Shown here: positions 44,654-57,235 of the stretch, one piece after another
Layout of the letters: each line of letters starts with the position of its first letter
How positions within the stretch are numbered: position 1 is the stretch's first letter
Source of the DNA: Humulus lupulus
Lineage: Eukaryota; Streptophyta; Magnoliopsida; Rosales; Cannabaceae
DNA length: 64,000 bases
Assembly (NCBI RefSeq): GCF_963169125.1
Contig: NC_084795.1
Span: 195,398,214-195,462,213, forward strand
Direction of reading: 5' to 3'
Position numbers and translations under genes: made by a program
Notes under the pieces: model-generated
Seen by the model: the letters and a program-made list of their open reading frames with translations, nothing else
Told to the model about the DNA's origin: nothing
The model's database searches: none

Positions 44654-47076
44654 TGTAACGCCCTGGATAGCCAAGACCGTTACACTGTGTGTTTATAAAG
44701 TGCCAGACTTGCTAATCAAGTCCTTCAGTTAAAAACGTGTCATCGAAACTATAAAGGAACTAGGGTTAAAAATATTTTGGTCTCAAAAGCCACATTTTCA
44801 TTAAGAAGCATTTCCTGTTTACACGGGATCCCAAAAATATCAAGTTTAAAGATCGTTTACAAAAGTCATAAGGTTTAGACACAATGACAAGCATATTAAG
44901 GCAAAACAGACAGTTAGGCAATCCCTGTCCTGATCCACTCCTTGACCATGGAGATCGAACAGCTGTCTATGTACATTCAACCCCGCAGCTCTCCACCTCA
45001 GAATTGGTCCAGCTTGTCTTTGCCTTTACCTGCACCACGAACCACCCGTGAGCCAAGGCCCAGCAAGAAAATATAACAACAGAGCATAAGCAATCAACAG
45101 ACAAATCAATATCTCAAATTGTATCACATATTCTTAACCATATAATCATTTAGTATAATCAAGTATTCAACATACTAAACATATCAACTCATATCATATA
45201 TCAGTCCACAAATGATAAGTAGGGCTAGCACTCTCAGGCTGCTCCCTCCGTTATCCCACTGACTCCTGCCCGCTTAAACCGAGCTCAGTGAATATTAAGC
45301 TGTCATCGGCTACCAGTGGCCAAGCCGCGCCCTGTGCGCAAAAATTATGTACGACACTCTTAGGCCGCTTTCACATGTCCCATGGCATAATACTATCATT
45401 GACACGATACAAATATCGGGACCACTTAGTCCCATCACAAAAATATAACCGGGTGCAGTTTTCTTACCTTTCGATTCGCTAGCATTGATCCCTCGACTCC
45501 TTGAGCACGACCCCCCTCGAGCCCTAGCGCTCACCTAAACACAACCATAGACCAAAGTCATCATCAATCCTCAAGTCCAAAACCTAGCCTCGGGGCCAAT
45601 CCCGAGCCCCCGGGAAGTCCTAGTTCCACCCAACAAGGTGGTGGAATCAAACCCCAAACCCATGGTCAAAACCCCTTGCAAATAACCCTAAAATCCCTTG
45701 CTGAAAATAGGGCAGCGCTATAACGCTCTTAGGAGGGCGCTACAGTGCTACAAACAGAAGCAAAATCCCCTCAGCATGCATGGCCTAGCGCTACAGGCCC
45801 AAAGGCTAGCGCTGTAGCGCTAGTCACAGACAGGCCAACTCCAAATTTCTCCTCCTGCGATTTCCTCGAACCAAACTCAACCAAAACATCCCCAAACCTT
45901 TCCCAACCTCAAAAACAACCTTATAAACATACTCCACTCATCCCAAGCACCCCAAAAACTCAAAACCCAATCGCATGCATCTCTAATCCCAAAATTCACC
46001 GTAGTTGTCCCTAAGCTCAGAAACTTAGCAAAACCAGTCAAAACATCAAAGTTAGAGGCTTAGAATTCATACCTTTAATGGAGTTTCGATTTCAAGACAA
46101 CCTCTACACCTCCTTAGCTTGCTCTTCCTCACCCTTTGGCCTGAATTCCCTAAATTTCCCATCAAACTAAGCTTATGCACCATAGTTCAAAAACCAAAAC
46201 CAGAAACTGAAGAAACTATAGAGCCTTACCTCAAGTGTTAGGGTGTTCCTGCTAAACCTCTGCCAATTCTCCAATCCTAGCTTAGGATTCTTGATGCTTA
46301 GCCTAACCCAGCTCTCCTTTGAGCTTTGCTCCAAGAAAACCCCAGAAAAGTGGTGAGAGAACCAAAAACCGACCCAAGAGAATACAACTCTGTTTTCCCT
46401 TCCTTTTCTCTTTTCTTTCTTTTCCTTCTTTCCTTTCTTTCAGACTTCTATTACTTTCTACAATTCCCACTAACATAAAGCCTCAGCATATCTATCCCTT
46501 GCAAGCCAAATGACCTTAATGCCCTCCCTATTAAGTCTAAACCCTTTAATCCAGTTAGGGGCATTTGAGTCATTTTACCCAATTCCCGCTAACTGCTCGA
46601 GTGTCTCAAATATTTCCCGCTTAATTCCCGATACCTAACGAATCTCCAATTATATTCCTCGATGTTAAAAATAGACTCCAATATACTCACTAAATTCTCA
46701 ATTATACCCTTAGGCTCCCCTCGAGCCGGGTAAAAATCCCCACCATGACTTTCTCGCTCCTTTTCTCACTAGGATCGTCTCGAGTCCCAGATCACAGATA
46801 TATCCACATAATAATGTGGTCTCGACAATTATCACATATATCAATACAGTTATGCCCATAATGGCCAAAATTATGATTATGCCCTTCTAACCTAATCAGG
46901 GCCTACATGCATACTAATACACATAGTCATGCATCTCAGATATTCAAATAGTCATATATCACGCTTTAAATCATAATCATGCATTTACTAATCAAAGTCA
47001 CACATAATTCCCACTATGCCCTTCAGGCACACTAATCAAGGCCCTTAAGCCTTATTAGTGAATTTGGGTCATTACA
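44654..47076 (-). repeat. K1 3' LTR
   Basis: 2423 bp; on the minus strand TGTAATGACC...GGCGTTACA. It contains a cluster of AGCGCTA-type motifs at 45715-45822. The small frame at 46319-46513 recurs at 53697-53891 only because the LTRs are duplicates. Confidence 0.93.
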
Positions 47077-47091
47077 ACTATTCCCTCCTAA
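47077..47091 (-). promoter_or_regulatory. K1 3' polypurine tract
   Basis: The minus strand reads 'ttaggagggaatagt' immediately before the LTR start TGTAATGACC. Confidence 0.7.
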
Positions 47092-47112
47092 TGAGAATTT
47101 CGTCTTCGAAAT

Positions 47113-48513
47113 TTACCTGAATAACTCGGGATACTGATCCCGCATCGCAGTCTCAAGTTCCCAGGTTGCCTCCTCGACCTTGCTATTCCTCCACAGCACT
47201 TTAACCAGAGGAATCGTCTTATTCTGCAATACTTTATCTTTTCGATCCAAGATCTGAACTGGTTGCTCTTCATAAGCCAAATCTATCTGTAACTCCAAAT
47301 CTTCATACCTCAACACATGAGTCACATCAGAGACATACTTCCGAAGCATGGAGACATGGAACACGTCATGAACTCCAGACAACGATGGTGGCAAGGCTAA
47401 TCTGTATGCTACCTGACCAACCCTTTCAAGAATCTCGAATAGTCCAATGAATCTAGGGCTTAGCTTGCCCTTATTTCCAAACCTCCTCACCCCTCGCAAT
47501 GGTGAAACTCGAAGAAAGATGTGGTCCCCAACCTGGAACTCCACGTCTCTACGCTTTGGATCAGAGTAGCTTTTCTGTCTGCTCTGAGAAGCGAGCATTC
47601 TAGCCCGGATCTTCTCTATAGCTTCACTTGTCTTCTGAACCATATCTGGCCCCAAATATCTCCTCTCACCCATCTCATCCCAATGAATGGGTGATCTACA
47701 CTTCCTCGCATATAACATCTCATAGGGAGCCACTCCAATCATTGATTGATAACTATTGTTATACGAAAATTCAATCAATGAAAGATACTTACTCCATGAA
47801 CCCTCAAAATCAATCACACATGCTCTGAGCATATCCTCCAATACCTGGATTGTCCTCTCAGACTGTCCATCAGTCTGAGGATGAAAGGCTGTACTGAACT
47901 TCAATTGAGTTCCCAAAGCTTTCTGCAAACCACCCCAAAACATGGAAGTGAAAATAGGATCCCGGTCTGATACTATAGACTTAGGAACCCCATGGAGACG
48001 TACGATCTCCCTCACATACAACTCAGCATACTGATCCACAGTATATGTCGACCTCACTGGAAGGAAATGAGCTGACTTGGTGTATCTATCCACTATCACC
48101 CACACCGAGTCATGAAGTCCTACTATCCTGGGTAAACCTCCCACAAAATCCATAGTAATATCCTCCCATTTCCATTCAGGAATACCCAAAGGCTGAGGCA
48201 ACCCTGTTGGTCGCTGATGCTCAGCTTTCACCTGCTGACAGGTTAAGCATCTGGCCACGTACTCTACCACATCCTTCTTCATCCCGGGCCACCAATATAA
48301 AGTCCGCAGATCCTGATACATCTTCGTGGTACCCGGATGAAGTGAGTACGGCGTCGTATGAGACTCATCTAGTATCTCTCGTCTGATCCCCTCATCAGCT
48401 GGAACACAAATCTGTCCCTGATACCGAAGTAAACCAACCTCAGAAACAGAAAAGTCCTTAGCTACTCCTGCTAAGACATCCTCTCTAACCCTCTGTAACT
48501 GAGCATCTACCAA
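47113..48513 (-). pseudogene. K1 integrase with C-terminal chromodomain
   Basis: In this 466-codon stretch the zinc domain is H52, H59, C89, C92. The catalytic triad is Asp122 (MDFVGGLP), Asp183 (VSDRDPIFTS) and Glu219 (DGQSERT), with 35 residues between the last two. A GPY/F-like FIGLFEILERVG block and FHVSMLRKYV precede a chromodomain (YEEQPVQILDRKDKVLQNKT, then VKVLWRNSKVEEATWELE). That domain places it among chromoviruses, where it guides insertion to particular chromatin. This part has no internal stop; it follows a TAA at 48514 that replaces an expected Gln. Confidence 0.93.
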
Positions 48514-49053
48514 TTACCCCTCCCTGATCCGCTCTAGCAGGGTCGACTGCAGAGTAATATTAGCCAACCGTCCTACCACCAACTCTATCCTTGTTCTAAC
48601 CATCTCATCAGCTAACTCCCTTGAGATCTGAATAGAACTATACAGCTGACCTGGACCTCTCCGGCTCAATGCATCTGCCACCACATTGGCTTTCCCCGGA
48701 TGGTAAAGAATATCACAATCATAATCCTTTACCAACTCTAGCCAACGCCTCTGCCTCATGTTCAGGTCCTTCTGTGTAAAGAAATACTTCAGGCTCTTAT
48801 GGTCAGTGTATATCTCGCACTTCTCTCCATACAGGTAGTGTCGCCAAATCTTTAGTGCAAAAACCACTGCTACAAGCTCCAAATCATGGGTAGGATATCG
48901 TTGCTCATACTCCTTCAACTGTCATGATGCATAAGCTATAACCATCTCATTCTACATCAACACACAACCTAAGCCCAACCTCGATGCATCACAGTAAACA
49001 ACAAACTTCCCTTCCCCCGAAGGAAGACTCAACACTGGCGCCGTAATAAGTCG
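48514..49053 (-). pseudogene. K1 RNase H
   Basis: The domain includes [31 protein letters not shown] and [13 protein letters not shown] with their conserved Asp residues. A TGA at 48922-48924, in the context YAS-stop-QL, interrupts it. K2 has a TGA at the same codon (63884-63886). Confidence 0.9.
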
Positions 49054-50067
49054 TCACTTCAACTCTTGGAAATTGTCTTCGCACTTGTCTGACCAGATAA
49101 ACTTTAAATTCTTTCTTGTCAATTCTGTCATCAGTGCTGCTATCTTCGAGAAGCCCTCTACAAACCGTCTGTAGTAACCTGCCAACCTAAGAAAACTCCG
49201 CAGCTCCGAGGCATTCCTTGGCCTCGGCCAATCCCTAACCGCCTCTATCTTAGATGGATCCACCTTAATCCCATCTGCACCTACGATATGTCCAAGGAAT
49301 GTCACTTCAGGTAACTAGAACTCACACTTCTTAAACTTAGCGTACAGCTGATGCTCCCTCAATCTCTGAAGAACCTGTCGAAGATGAAGCTCGTGCTCTG
49401 CCTCTGAACTAGAATACACCAAGATGTTGTCGATGAAGACAATAACGAACTGATCTAAGAAATTCTTGAATACCCTATTCATTAGATCCATAAAGGCTGC
49501 TGGGGCGTTGGTCAAACCAAAACACATGACCAAGAACTCATAGTGCCCATACTGCGTTCGGAAGGCCGTCTTAGGTATGTCCTCATCCTTGATCCTCAGC
49601 TAGTGATAACCAGAACGAAGATCAATCTTTGAGAACACCGTCTTACCTTGCAGCTAATCGAACAAGTCATCAATCCTTGGTAGGGGATACTTATTCTTGA
49701 TAGTCAACTTGTTCAATTCTCGGTAGTCGATGCACATTCTCAAAGTCCTGTCCTTCTTCTTTACAAACAAAACTGGAGCACCCCATGGCGAGTAGCTAGG
49801 TCTGATGAACCCCAAATCCAGAAGCTCTTGCAGCAGTATCTTTAATTCTTTCAGTTCTGCCGGTGCCATTCTATATGGTGCCCTCGACACTAGCTCTGTC
49901 CCATGTGCCAGCTCAATGACAAACTGAATCTCTCTACGCGGCGGCAACCCAGGCAAATCCTCAGGGAACACATCTAGGAACTCACAAACTAATCTGGTCT
50001 CCTCCGGTCCCACTGGTGAAACCCTGGTGGTATCCACCACACTAGCCAGAAAGCCTATATAACCACC
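49054..50067 (-). pseudogene. K1 reverse transcriptase, catalytic motif altered
   Basis: Motifs: [71 protein letters not shown]. The usual (Y/F)IDD reads FIDN: the second catalytic Asp is Asn at 49426-49428, a G-to-A change on the coding strand, which should abolish polymerase activity. In-frame stops near 49653, 49602, 49314 and 49053. Confidence 0.92.
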
Positions 50068-50560
50068 CTATAATAAGTCTCTGACTCTTAATGCATATAT
50101 CCTGGGTACGCGGGGTCCATGCACTGCTCCCACAAAAACAAAGGGATCCTCGCCCTCTGGCTCAAAAGTCACCATCTTCTTCCTATAGTCAATGGTAGCT
50201 CCATATCTAACTAGCCAATCCATACCTAGAATCATATCAGAATCCTCCATACTCAATTCAATCAAGTCTACTGATAACTCCCTACCATCAACTATCACTG
50301 GCAGTGCTCTAATCCACCTCCTAGATACTACTAGTTCTCCTGTAGGCAAAATAGTCCCAAACCCTGAAGTACGATACTCACTAGGTCTACACAGTCTATC
50401 AATCACCTTATCAGATACAAATGAATGCGTAGCACCAGAATCAATCAACACAGTAAAAGGAATGCCAGCACTAGAAAGCTGACCTGTCACTACCGAGGGA
50501 CTAGCCTTGGCCTCCGCCTGCGTCAGGGTGAACACTCGAGTTGGAGTCAAGTTGTCCACC
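50068..50560 (-). pseudogene. K1 aspartic protease
   Basis: The active-site loop TVLIDSGATHSFVSDKVI has its Asp near 50442. MILGMDWLVRYGATIDY is the second half. The segment ends with a TAG at 50068-50070 after RDLL, a position where K2 also has TAG. Confidence 0.88.
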
Positions 50561-51615
50561 TTCCCTGTCTCTCCCTTCTTCACTGTCGGGCAATCCTTCC
50601 TGAGGTGTCCCACCACCCCGCACACATAGCAGGCCTTAGCCCGACACTCGTCCGGATGGCGTCTCTTGCATCTCGTGCACTCTGGATAAGTCCTCCATGA
50701 ATCACCGCCTCCCTGACGGCCACCCTGGGTACCCTGACCTCTCCTATCAGAACCAGGAGCGACCGAAGCCTCAGGGGTCTTCCTCTTCAAATCACTGGGG
50801 CCTCCGCCCCTACCAGAACCAGAATATGGAGGCATCGCCCTGCGGCCCTCCCTCCTCACAACACTCTCTCTCCATATCTTATTCTCCGCTTCCTCAGCGG
50901 TAAGAGCCTTCTCCACAACTTGGGCATAAGTTGTTCCTCCAGGAACTATGGTAATTCTCACATCTCGGGCTATCATAGCATTCAGCCCTCTAATGAACCT
51001 GTCCTACCTAGCTTCATCAGTAGGCACAAGATCTGGTGCGAACTTCACAAGTCTATCAAACTTCAAGGCATATTTTGTAACTGTCATACTGCCCTGAACC
51101 AGCCCCACGAACTCGTTCATCTTCGCTGCCCTGATGGCAACATTATAATACTTTTGACTAAACAAGTCCTTAAACCCTTCCCAAGTCAATGCAGAAACAT
51201 CTCTAGTCTGTGATGCCACCTCCCACCAGATTCGGGCATCCTCCCTTAGCATATAAGTGGCACACGCCACTTTGTCATGTCCTTCCACCCTCATAAAATC
51301 AAGAATGGTAGTGATCATAGTCATCCACTGCTCAGCCTTCAATGGATCTGGTCCTCCCTCAAAAATCGGGGGCTGCTGCTTCCTGAACCGCTCATACAAT
51401 GGTTCCCATTTGTTCCCGACCTCAATTGGCTGCGCTACCGGTACCACTGCAGGTGGCACAATAGGGGCAACACTCCCAGATGGAGCCTGCTTCAGAATTC
51501 GAATCTGTTCATCTTGGCTTTGAAGCCGAGCCTGCATATCTGCCATTATCTACTGCCAGTTCTCAGGGACTGGCGGAGGGGTCTGGGCCTGGTCATCATC
51601 TCTAGCCCCAGACAT
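50561..51615 (-). pseudogene. K1 gag
   Basis: The ATG at 51615 starts MSGARDDDQA, in the same frame as pol. Capsid motifs are PPIFEGGPDPLKAEQWM, RIWWEVASQT and FSQKYYNVAIRAAK. The zinc knuckle CYVCGVVGHLRKDC is at 50631-50590, preceded by a Cys/His-rich segment (PECTRCKRRHPDEC). Stops near 51552 and 51006 interrupt it; both look like Gln codons turned into TAG. Confidence 0.9.
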
Positions 51616-52022
51616 GCCGGCTAGTCGCGTGGATTTTCTTGAACGCATAACTATTCAAGTCAATCTGCAATCAACGACTCGGCAATTAGGCTATGATGAT
51701 AGGGTAATAATCCTTCCAGGATCCATCACTGGAACTCCAATCATTCACAAGCAATCAATTTATAACAATTTATCCAGATATTCATTCACATGCACAGCAG
51801 TGCTGATAAGCACGCCTCAATAACATCATGCAATAGTCAAGGGCCAGGCCCTATCGATATCTCATGCTCCCTATTCATCAAACAGATATTAACAATCTTA
51901 TCTCACCCAAGTCATTTAAACACATAGTCATATATACATAATTACCAAATCCTGAGTTGAGCTTGTCTCTCGCGGTGAATGTACATATCCAGCCAGTCTT
52001 CAGGAGCCATAAACCTAGGACA
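51616..52022 (-). other. K1 leader between primer site and gag
   Basis: About 400 nt of non-coding leader, where a packaging signal would be expected. Nothing specific recognised. Confidence 0.5.
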
Positions 52023-52033
52023 CTCTGATACCA
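52023..52033 (-). promoter_or_regulatory. K1 primer binding site for initiator-Met tRNA
   Basis: The minus strand reads TGGTATCAGAG, the usual complement of the 3' end of plant initiator methionine tRNA, three bases from the 5' LTR. Confidence 0.9.
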
Positions 52034-52036
52034 AGT

Positions 52037-54454
52037 TGTAACGCCCTGAATAGCCAAGACCGTTACACTGTGTGTTTATAAAGTGCCAGACTTGCTAATC
52101 AAGTCCTTCAGTTAAAAACGTGTCATCGAAACTATAAAGGAACTAGGGTTAAAAATGTTTTGGTCTCAAAAGCCACATTTTCATTAAGAAGCATTTCCTA
52201 TTTACACGGGATCCCAAAAATATCAAGTTTAAAGACCGTTTACAAAAGTCATAAGGTTTAGACACAATGACAAGCCATATTAAGGCAAAACAGACAGTTA
52301 GGCAATCCATATCCTGATCCACTCCTCGACCATGGCGATCGAACAGCTGTCTATGTACATTCAACCCCGCAGCTCTCCACCTCAGGATTAGTCCAGCTTG
52401 CCTTTGCCTTTACCTGCACCACGAAGCACCCGTGAGCTAAGGCCCAGCAAGAAAACACAACAACAGAGCATAAGCAATCAACAGACAAATCAATATCTCA
52501 AATTGTATCACATATTCTTAACCATATAATCATTCAGTATAATCAAGTATTCAACATACTAAACATATCAACTCATATCATATATCAGTCCGAAAATGAT
52601 AACTAGGGCAAGCGCTCTCAGGCTGCTCCCTCCGTTAACCCACTGACTCCAGCCCGCTTAAACCGAGCTCAGTGAATATTAAGCTGTCCTCGACTACCAG
52701 TGGCCAAGCCGCGCCCTGTGTGCAAATATTATGTACGGCACTCTTAGGCCGCTTTCACATGTCCCATGGCATAATACCATCATTGACACAATACAAATAT
52801 CGGGAGCACTTAGTCCCATCACAAACATATAACCGGGTGCAATTTTCTTACCTTTCAATTTCAATAGCTTTGATCCCTCGACTCCTTGAGCACGATCCCC
52901 CTCGAGCCCTAGCGCTCACCTAAACACAACCATAGGCCAAAGTCATCATCAATCCTCAAGTCCAAAACCTAGCCTCTGGGCCATTCCCGAGCCCCCGGGA
53001 AGTCCTAGTTCCACCTAACAAGGTGGTGGAATCAAACCCCAAACCCTTGGTTTTAACCCCTTGCAAACAACCCTAAAATCCCTTTATGAAAACAGGGCAG
53101 CGCTACAGCGCTCTTAGGAGGGCGCTACAGTGCTACAAACAGAAGCAAAATCCCCTCAGCATGCATGGCCTAGCGCTACAGCGCCCAAAGGCTAGCGCTA
53201 GTTACAGACAGGCCAACTCCAAATTTCTCCTCCTGCGATTTCCTCGAACCAAACTCAACCAAAACTTCCCCAAACCTTTCCCAACCTCAAAAACAACCTT
53301 ATAAACATACTCCACTCATCCCAAGCACCCCAAAAACTCAAAACCCAATCACATGCATCTCTAATCCCAAAATTCACCGTAGTTGTCCCTAAGCTCAGAA
53401 ACATAGCAAAACCAGTCAAAACATCCAAGTTAGAGGCTTAGAATTCATACCTTTAATGGAGTTTCGATTTCAAGACAACCTCTACACCTCCTTAGCTTGC
53501 TCTTCCTCACCCTTTGGCCTAAATTCCCTAAATTTCCCATCAAACTCAGCTTATGCACCATAGTTCAAAAACCAAAACCAGAAACTGAAGAAACTATAGA
53601 GCCTTACCTCAAGTGTTAGGGTGTTCCTGCTAAACCTCTGCCAATTCTCCAATCCTAGCTTAGGATTCTTGATGCTTAGCCTAACCCAGCTCTCCTTTGA
53701 GCTTTGCTCCAAGAAAACCCCAGAAAAGTGGTGAGAGAACCACAAACCGACCCAAGAGAATACAACTCTGTTTTCCCTTCCTTTTCTCTTTTCTTTCTTT
53801 TCCTTCTTTCCTTTCTTTCAGACTTCTATTACTTTCTACAATTCCCACTAACATAAAGCCTCAGCATATCTATCCCTTGCAAGCCAAATGACCTTAATTC
53901 CCTCCCTATTAAGTCTAAACCCTTTAATCCAGTTAGGGGCATTTGAGTCATTTTACCCAATTCCCGCTAACTCCTCGAGTGTCTCAAATATTTCCCGCTT
54001 AATTCCCGATACCTAACGAATCTCCAATTATATTCCTCGATGTTAAAAATAGACTCCAATATACTCACTAAATTCTCATTTATACCCCTAGGCTCCCCTC
54101 GAGCCGGGTATAAATCCCCACCATGACTTTCTCGCTACTTTTCTCACTAGGATCGTCTCGAGTCCCAGATCACAGATATATCCACATAATAATGTGGTCT
54201 CGACAATTATCACATATGTCAATACAGTTATGCCCATAATGGCCAAAATTATGATTATGCCCTTCTAACCTAATCAGGGCCTACATGCATACTAATACAC
54301 ATAGTCATGCATCTCAGATATTCAAATAGTCATATATCATGCTTTAAATCATAATCATGCATTTACTCATCAAAGTCACACATAATTCCCACTATGCCCT
54401 CCAGGCACACTAATCAAGGCCCTTAAGCCTTATTAGCGAATTTGGGTAGTTACA
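52037..54454 (-). repeat. K1 5' LTR
   Basis: 2418 bp, partner of 44654-47076. It contains the AGCGCTA-type motif cluster at 53098-53204. Frames such as 53697-53891 are not conserved beyond LTR duplication. Confidence 0.93.
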
Positions 54455-54459
54455 TTAAT

Positions 54460-56064
54460 AGTGCTGGAATTATAATAAAATTATTAACTCATTCGTACTC
54501 CAGTACTCAAGTTCTTAAAAGATGCTTTTTTTTTCCCTTCAGTTACTATCATTCGCTCCTCTTTTTTGTTTCAAACCTCAAAACCTCTCATGTTTGCCTG
54601 GGACTTTAGATGGTATGGCATTAACTTGATCTATGATATTCTAACTAGTAAACTTTATTGGAGGACGTCTTCTCTCAAATTTTTCATCGAATGGAGTGTC
54701 CTTTCGCCACCGATGATTACTAGCCAAGAATCGTCTATGACCAACATAAGAAGTCTTACCAATCACTTGGATAGAGGATGTGTCTTCGTTGCATGTAGGA
54801 CAAGCCTTGTAACCCTGTCCACTCCATCCAGATAAACTACTTCGAGCAGGAAAATCGGTCACCGTCCACAAAAGGGCCGCACGCATCTTGAACATGTTAT
54901 TTCTACCATCCCTAGTTTCCACCCTGTTAATCCACAACTCTTTCAACTCATCCACCAATGGCCTCAAAAATACATCCATTTTCTTACCTGGTGATTTTGG
55001 CCCAGGAATAAGAAGAGCCAGCATGAAATAATGGTCCCTCATACAAAGCCAGAGTGGCAGATTATATTTCGTCAGCACAACAGGCCACATATTGTACGAT
55101 AAACTCAAGTTGTAAAATGGATTAAACCCATCGACAGCCAAGCCCAGATGGACATTTCTAAGATCTCTTGCAAAATCTGGATTTCTATCGTCAAAATCCT
55201 TCCATGCTAACCCATCAACCGGATGACGCAACACCCCCTCTTCTTTCAATCTCCCAGTATGATGCCATAACATCTCTTCCGTTGTATGCCTTGAACTGTA
55301 CAATCTTTTTAATCGGGGAATCAATGGAAAATAACGCATCACCTTATGCGAAACATTTTTCCCTTTATTCTTCTCATTTATCTACCTGCTACTCTCGCAC
55401 ACCGGACATGAATCTTTAGATGCATGCTCATTAAAAAATAAGTAGTTTTCATATCTACACACATGTATTGATTGGTATCCCAACCCTTCTTTACATAGTT
55501 TTTTTGAGCCTCATATTGGGATGCAGGAAATTTTTTCTCCTTCGAAAATGCAAACTTTAATAACTTCAATAATTCATTAAATGTGTCGTTCGGTATCTTC
55601 CCCCTCACTTTCAAGTGCATCAACTTAACTAAAAAGTTAAGCGATGATATCCAATCACAACCCGGATACAACTCAGCTTCAATCTCATCAAATAACTCGT
55701 CATAGTACTAACCCATTCCACTATTAGCTTCTTCATCATTGTTTGGTTAAAGGAAATTGTCAACGACGTCTCACATCTCTTGTACGGGATCATTCTCATC
55801 CACCCCATCATCAACAACATCTTCCTCGACATCCCCATGGTAAATCCACTATTCATAACTCTATTGGAAACCCCGATCGAATATATGTGCCTGAACGACA
55901 TCAAAAGTTTGCAGTCAAAGATTCATACATCTGATGCATGGACATCTTATTCTCTCGTCACAGCCTTTATGTTGTGACGCCATATTCATGAAATTTTGGA
56001 GACCATTCCAATAAGCATCACTGGCACGATTTCTCAATTTCGTCCAACTCTTATCAATCGCCAT
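54460..56064 (-). pseudogene. CACTA transposase (TNPD / Transposase_21-like), truncated
   Basis: The ATG at 56064 begins MAIDKSWTKLRNRASDAYWN, and RIRCPCIRC follows: the transposase-associated N-terminal domain. The main TNP2-type domain is at 55342-54641, with MRYFPLIPRLKRLYSS, FADDGFNPF-like LAVDGFNPFYNLSLSYNMWP, LALLIPGPKSPGK, and a CPTC pair in ACPTCNEDT. Degenerate sequence runs on to about 54475 (NAIPSKVPGKHERF, then ELEYWSTNEL, with stops). The C-terminal half normally present in this family is not found on either side of K1. Stops also near 55915, 55710 and 55378. Confidence 0.85.
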
Positions 56065-56454
56065 CTACAATAAATATAAGAACATACAATTTTAAAATAT
56101 TAATTATGTCAATTGGTTCACTTGGTTGGTAAGCATGTTTACCAATTTTATTTTCTTTTATATAAAGTTAAAATGAAATAAAATAAAATTATCAACAAAA
56201 ATTATATCTAATACTCCTATCCTGACCTAGTGGATCTCTTGGAGATAGTAACCAGAAATCTAGTACTCCCCACTTTTTCAAGATATTTGAAGAAATATTT
56301 TGAAAAAAATGAGGAATACTAGACGAATACATTAATCGAATTACTATCCCCAAGGCATCCACTAGATCTATGTCTATGAATTTTTGTTATTAGAAATAAT
56401 ACAAATTTTTTTATTATTGGAAATAATAACAATTATCACTGTGTGATAATAACC
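56065..56454. other. CACTA non-coding 5' part
   Basis: AT-rich, with an inverted repeat: 'ctagtggatctcttggagat' (about 56228) and 'atccactagatctatg' with its upstream flank (about 56356-56372). No gene. Confidence 0.45.
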
Positions 56455-57235
56455 ATCATATCCTAAAAAGACCCTATCCTGACCCCAACCCTATAAGACC
56501 CTGCATTGACCATATAAAGACCCTATCCCGACCCCCGACTCTATTAAAAGCCTGTCCCGACCCTATAGAGACCCTATCTTGACCCCCAACCCTATAAATA
56601 CCATATCCGACCCCCAACCATAGAAGAACCTATCTTGACCCTAAAAAGACCCTATCCAGACCCCTGACCCTATAAACACCCTTTCCCGACCCCTGACCCT
56701 ATTAAAACTCTTTCCCGACCCCCGACCCTATAGAGACCCTATCTCGAACTCTGACCCTATAAAGACCATATCCCGACCCTCGACCCCCGGCCCCCAACCT
56801 TATAAACACCCTATCTCGACCCCCGGACCCCGACCCTATAAACACCCTATCCCGACCCCCGACTCTATTAAGACCCTATCTCGACACCCAATCCTATAAA
56901 GACCCTATCCTGACCCCGACCTTATAAACACCCTATCCCAACCCCCGACCCAATTAAAACCATATCATGACCCTATAAAGACCATATCCTGACCCCTAAC
57001 CCTATAAAAACCCTATCCTAACCCCCGACCCTATCCCGGCCCTATAAAGGTCCTATCCTGACCTTGTGAAGACCCTATCCCAACGCCCGATCCTATCCTG
57101 ATCCTATAAAGACCATATCCAGACCCTATGAAGACATATCCTGATCATATAAAGACCCTATCCTGACCCTATATCGACCCCTAACCCTATAAAGACTCTA
57201 TCCGGGCTCTATAAAAACCCTATCCCGACCCCCGG
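56455..57235. repeat. Minisatellite inside the CACTA element
   Basis: An irregular array of 'gaccctataaagaccctatc' and 'cccgacccc' units covering nearly 800 bp. The opposite strand is correspondingly GT-rich. Unit length varies with the number of 'gaccctat' and 'gacccccg' sub-blocks. Confidence 0.9.

Larger units (their letters stand above)
44654..54454 (-). mobile_element. K1: Tekay/Del-type chromovirus (Ty3/gypsy) inside the CACTA element
   Basis: LTRs of 2423 bp (44654-47076) and 2418 bp (52037-54454), with perfect duplication TTAAT (44649-44653 and 54455-54459). The minus-strand order is 5' LTR, initiator-Met primer site, gag with zinc knuckle, protease, RT, RNase H, integrase with chromodomain, polypurine tract, 3' LTR. 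Gag-pol is one frame from 51615 to 47113 with nine in-frame stops and no frameshift. The LTRs are very similar by eye, so insertion is fairly recent. Confidence 0.95.

Noticed and set aside
46319..46513. Same 64-codon frame in both K1 LTRs (also 53697-53891)
   Set aside because: Its conservation is explained by LTR duplication; there is no domain.
56455..57235. Telomere-like array ('accctat')
   Set aside because: The units are irregular and include 'gacccccg' blocks. The array sits between clear CACTA boundaries, so it is an internal minisatellite.
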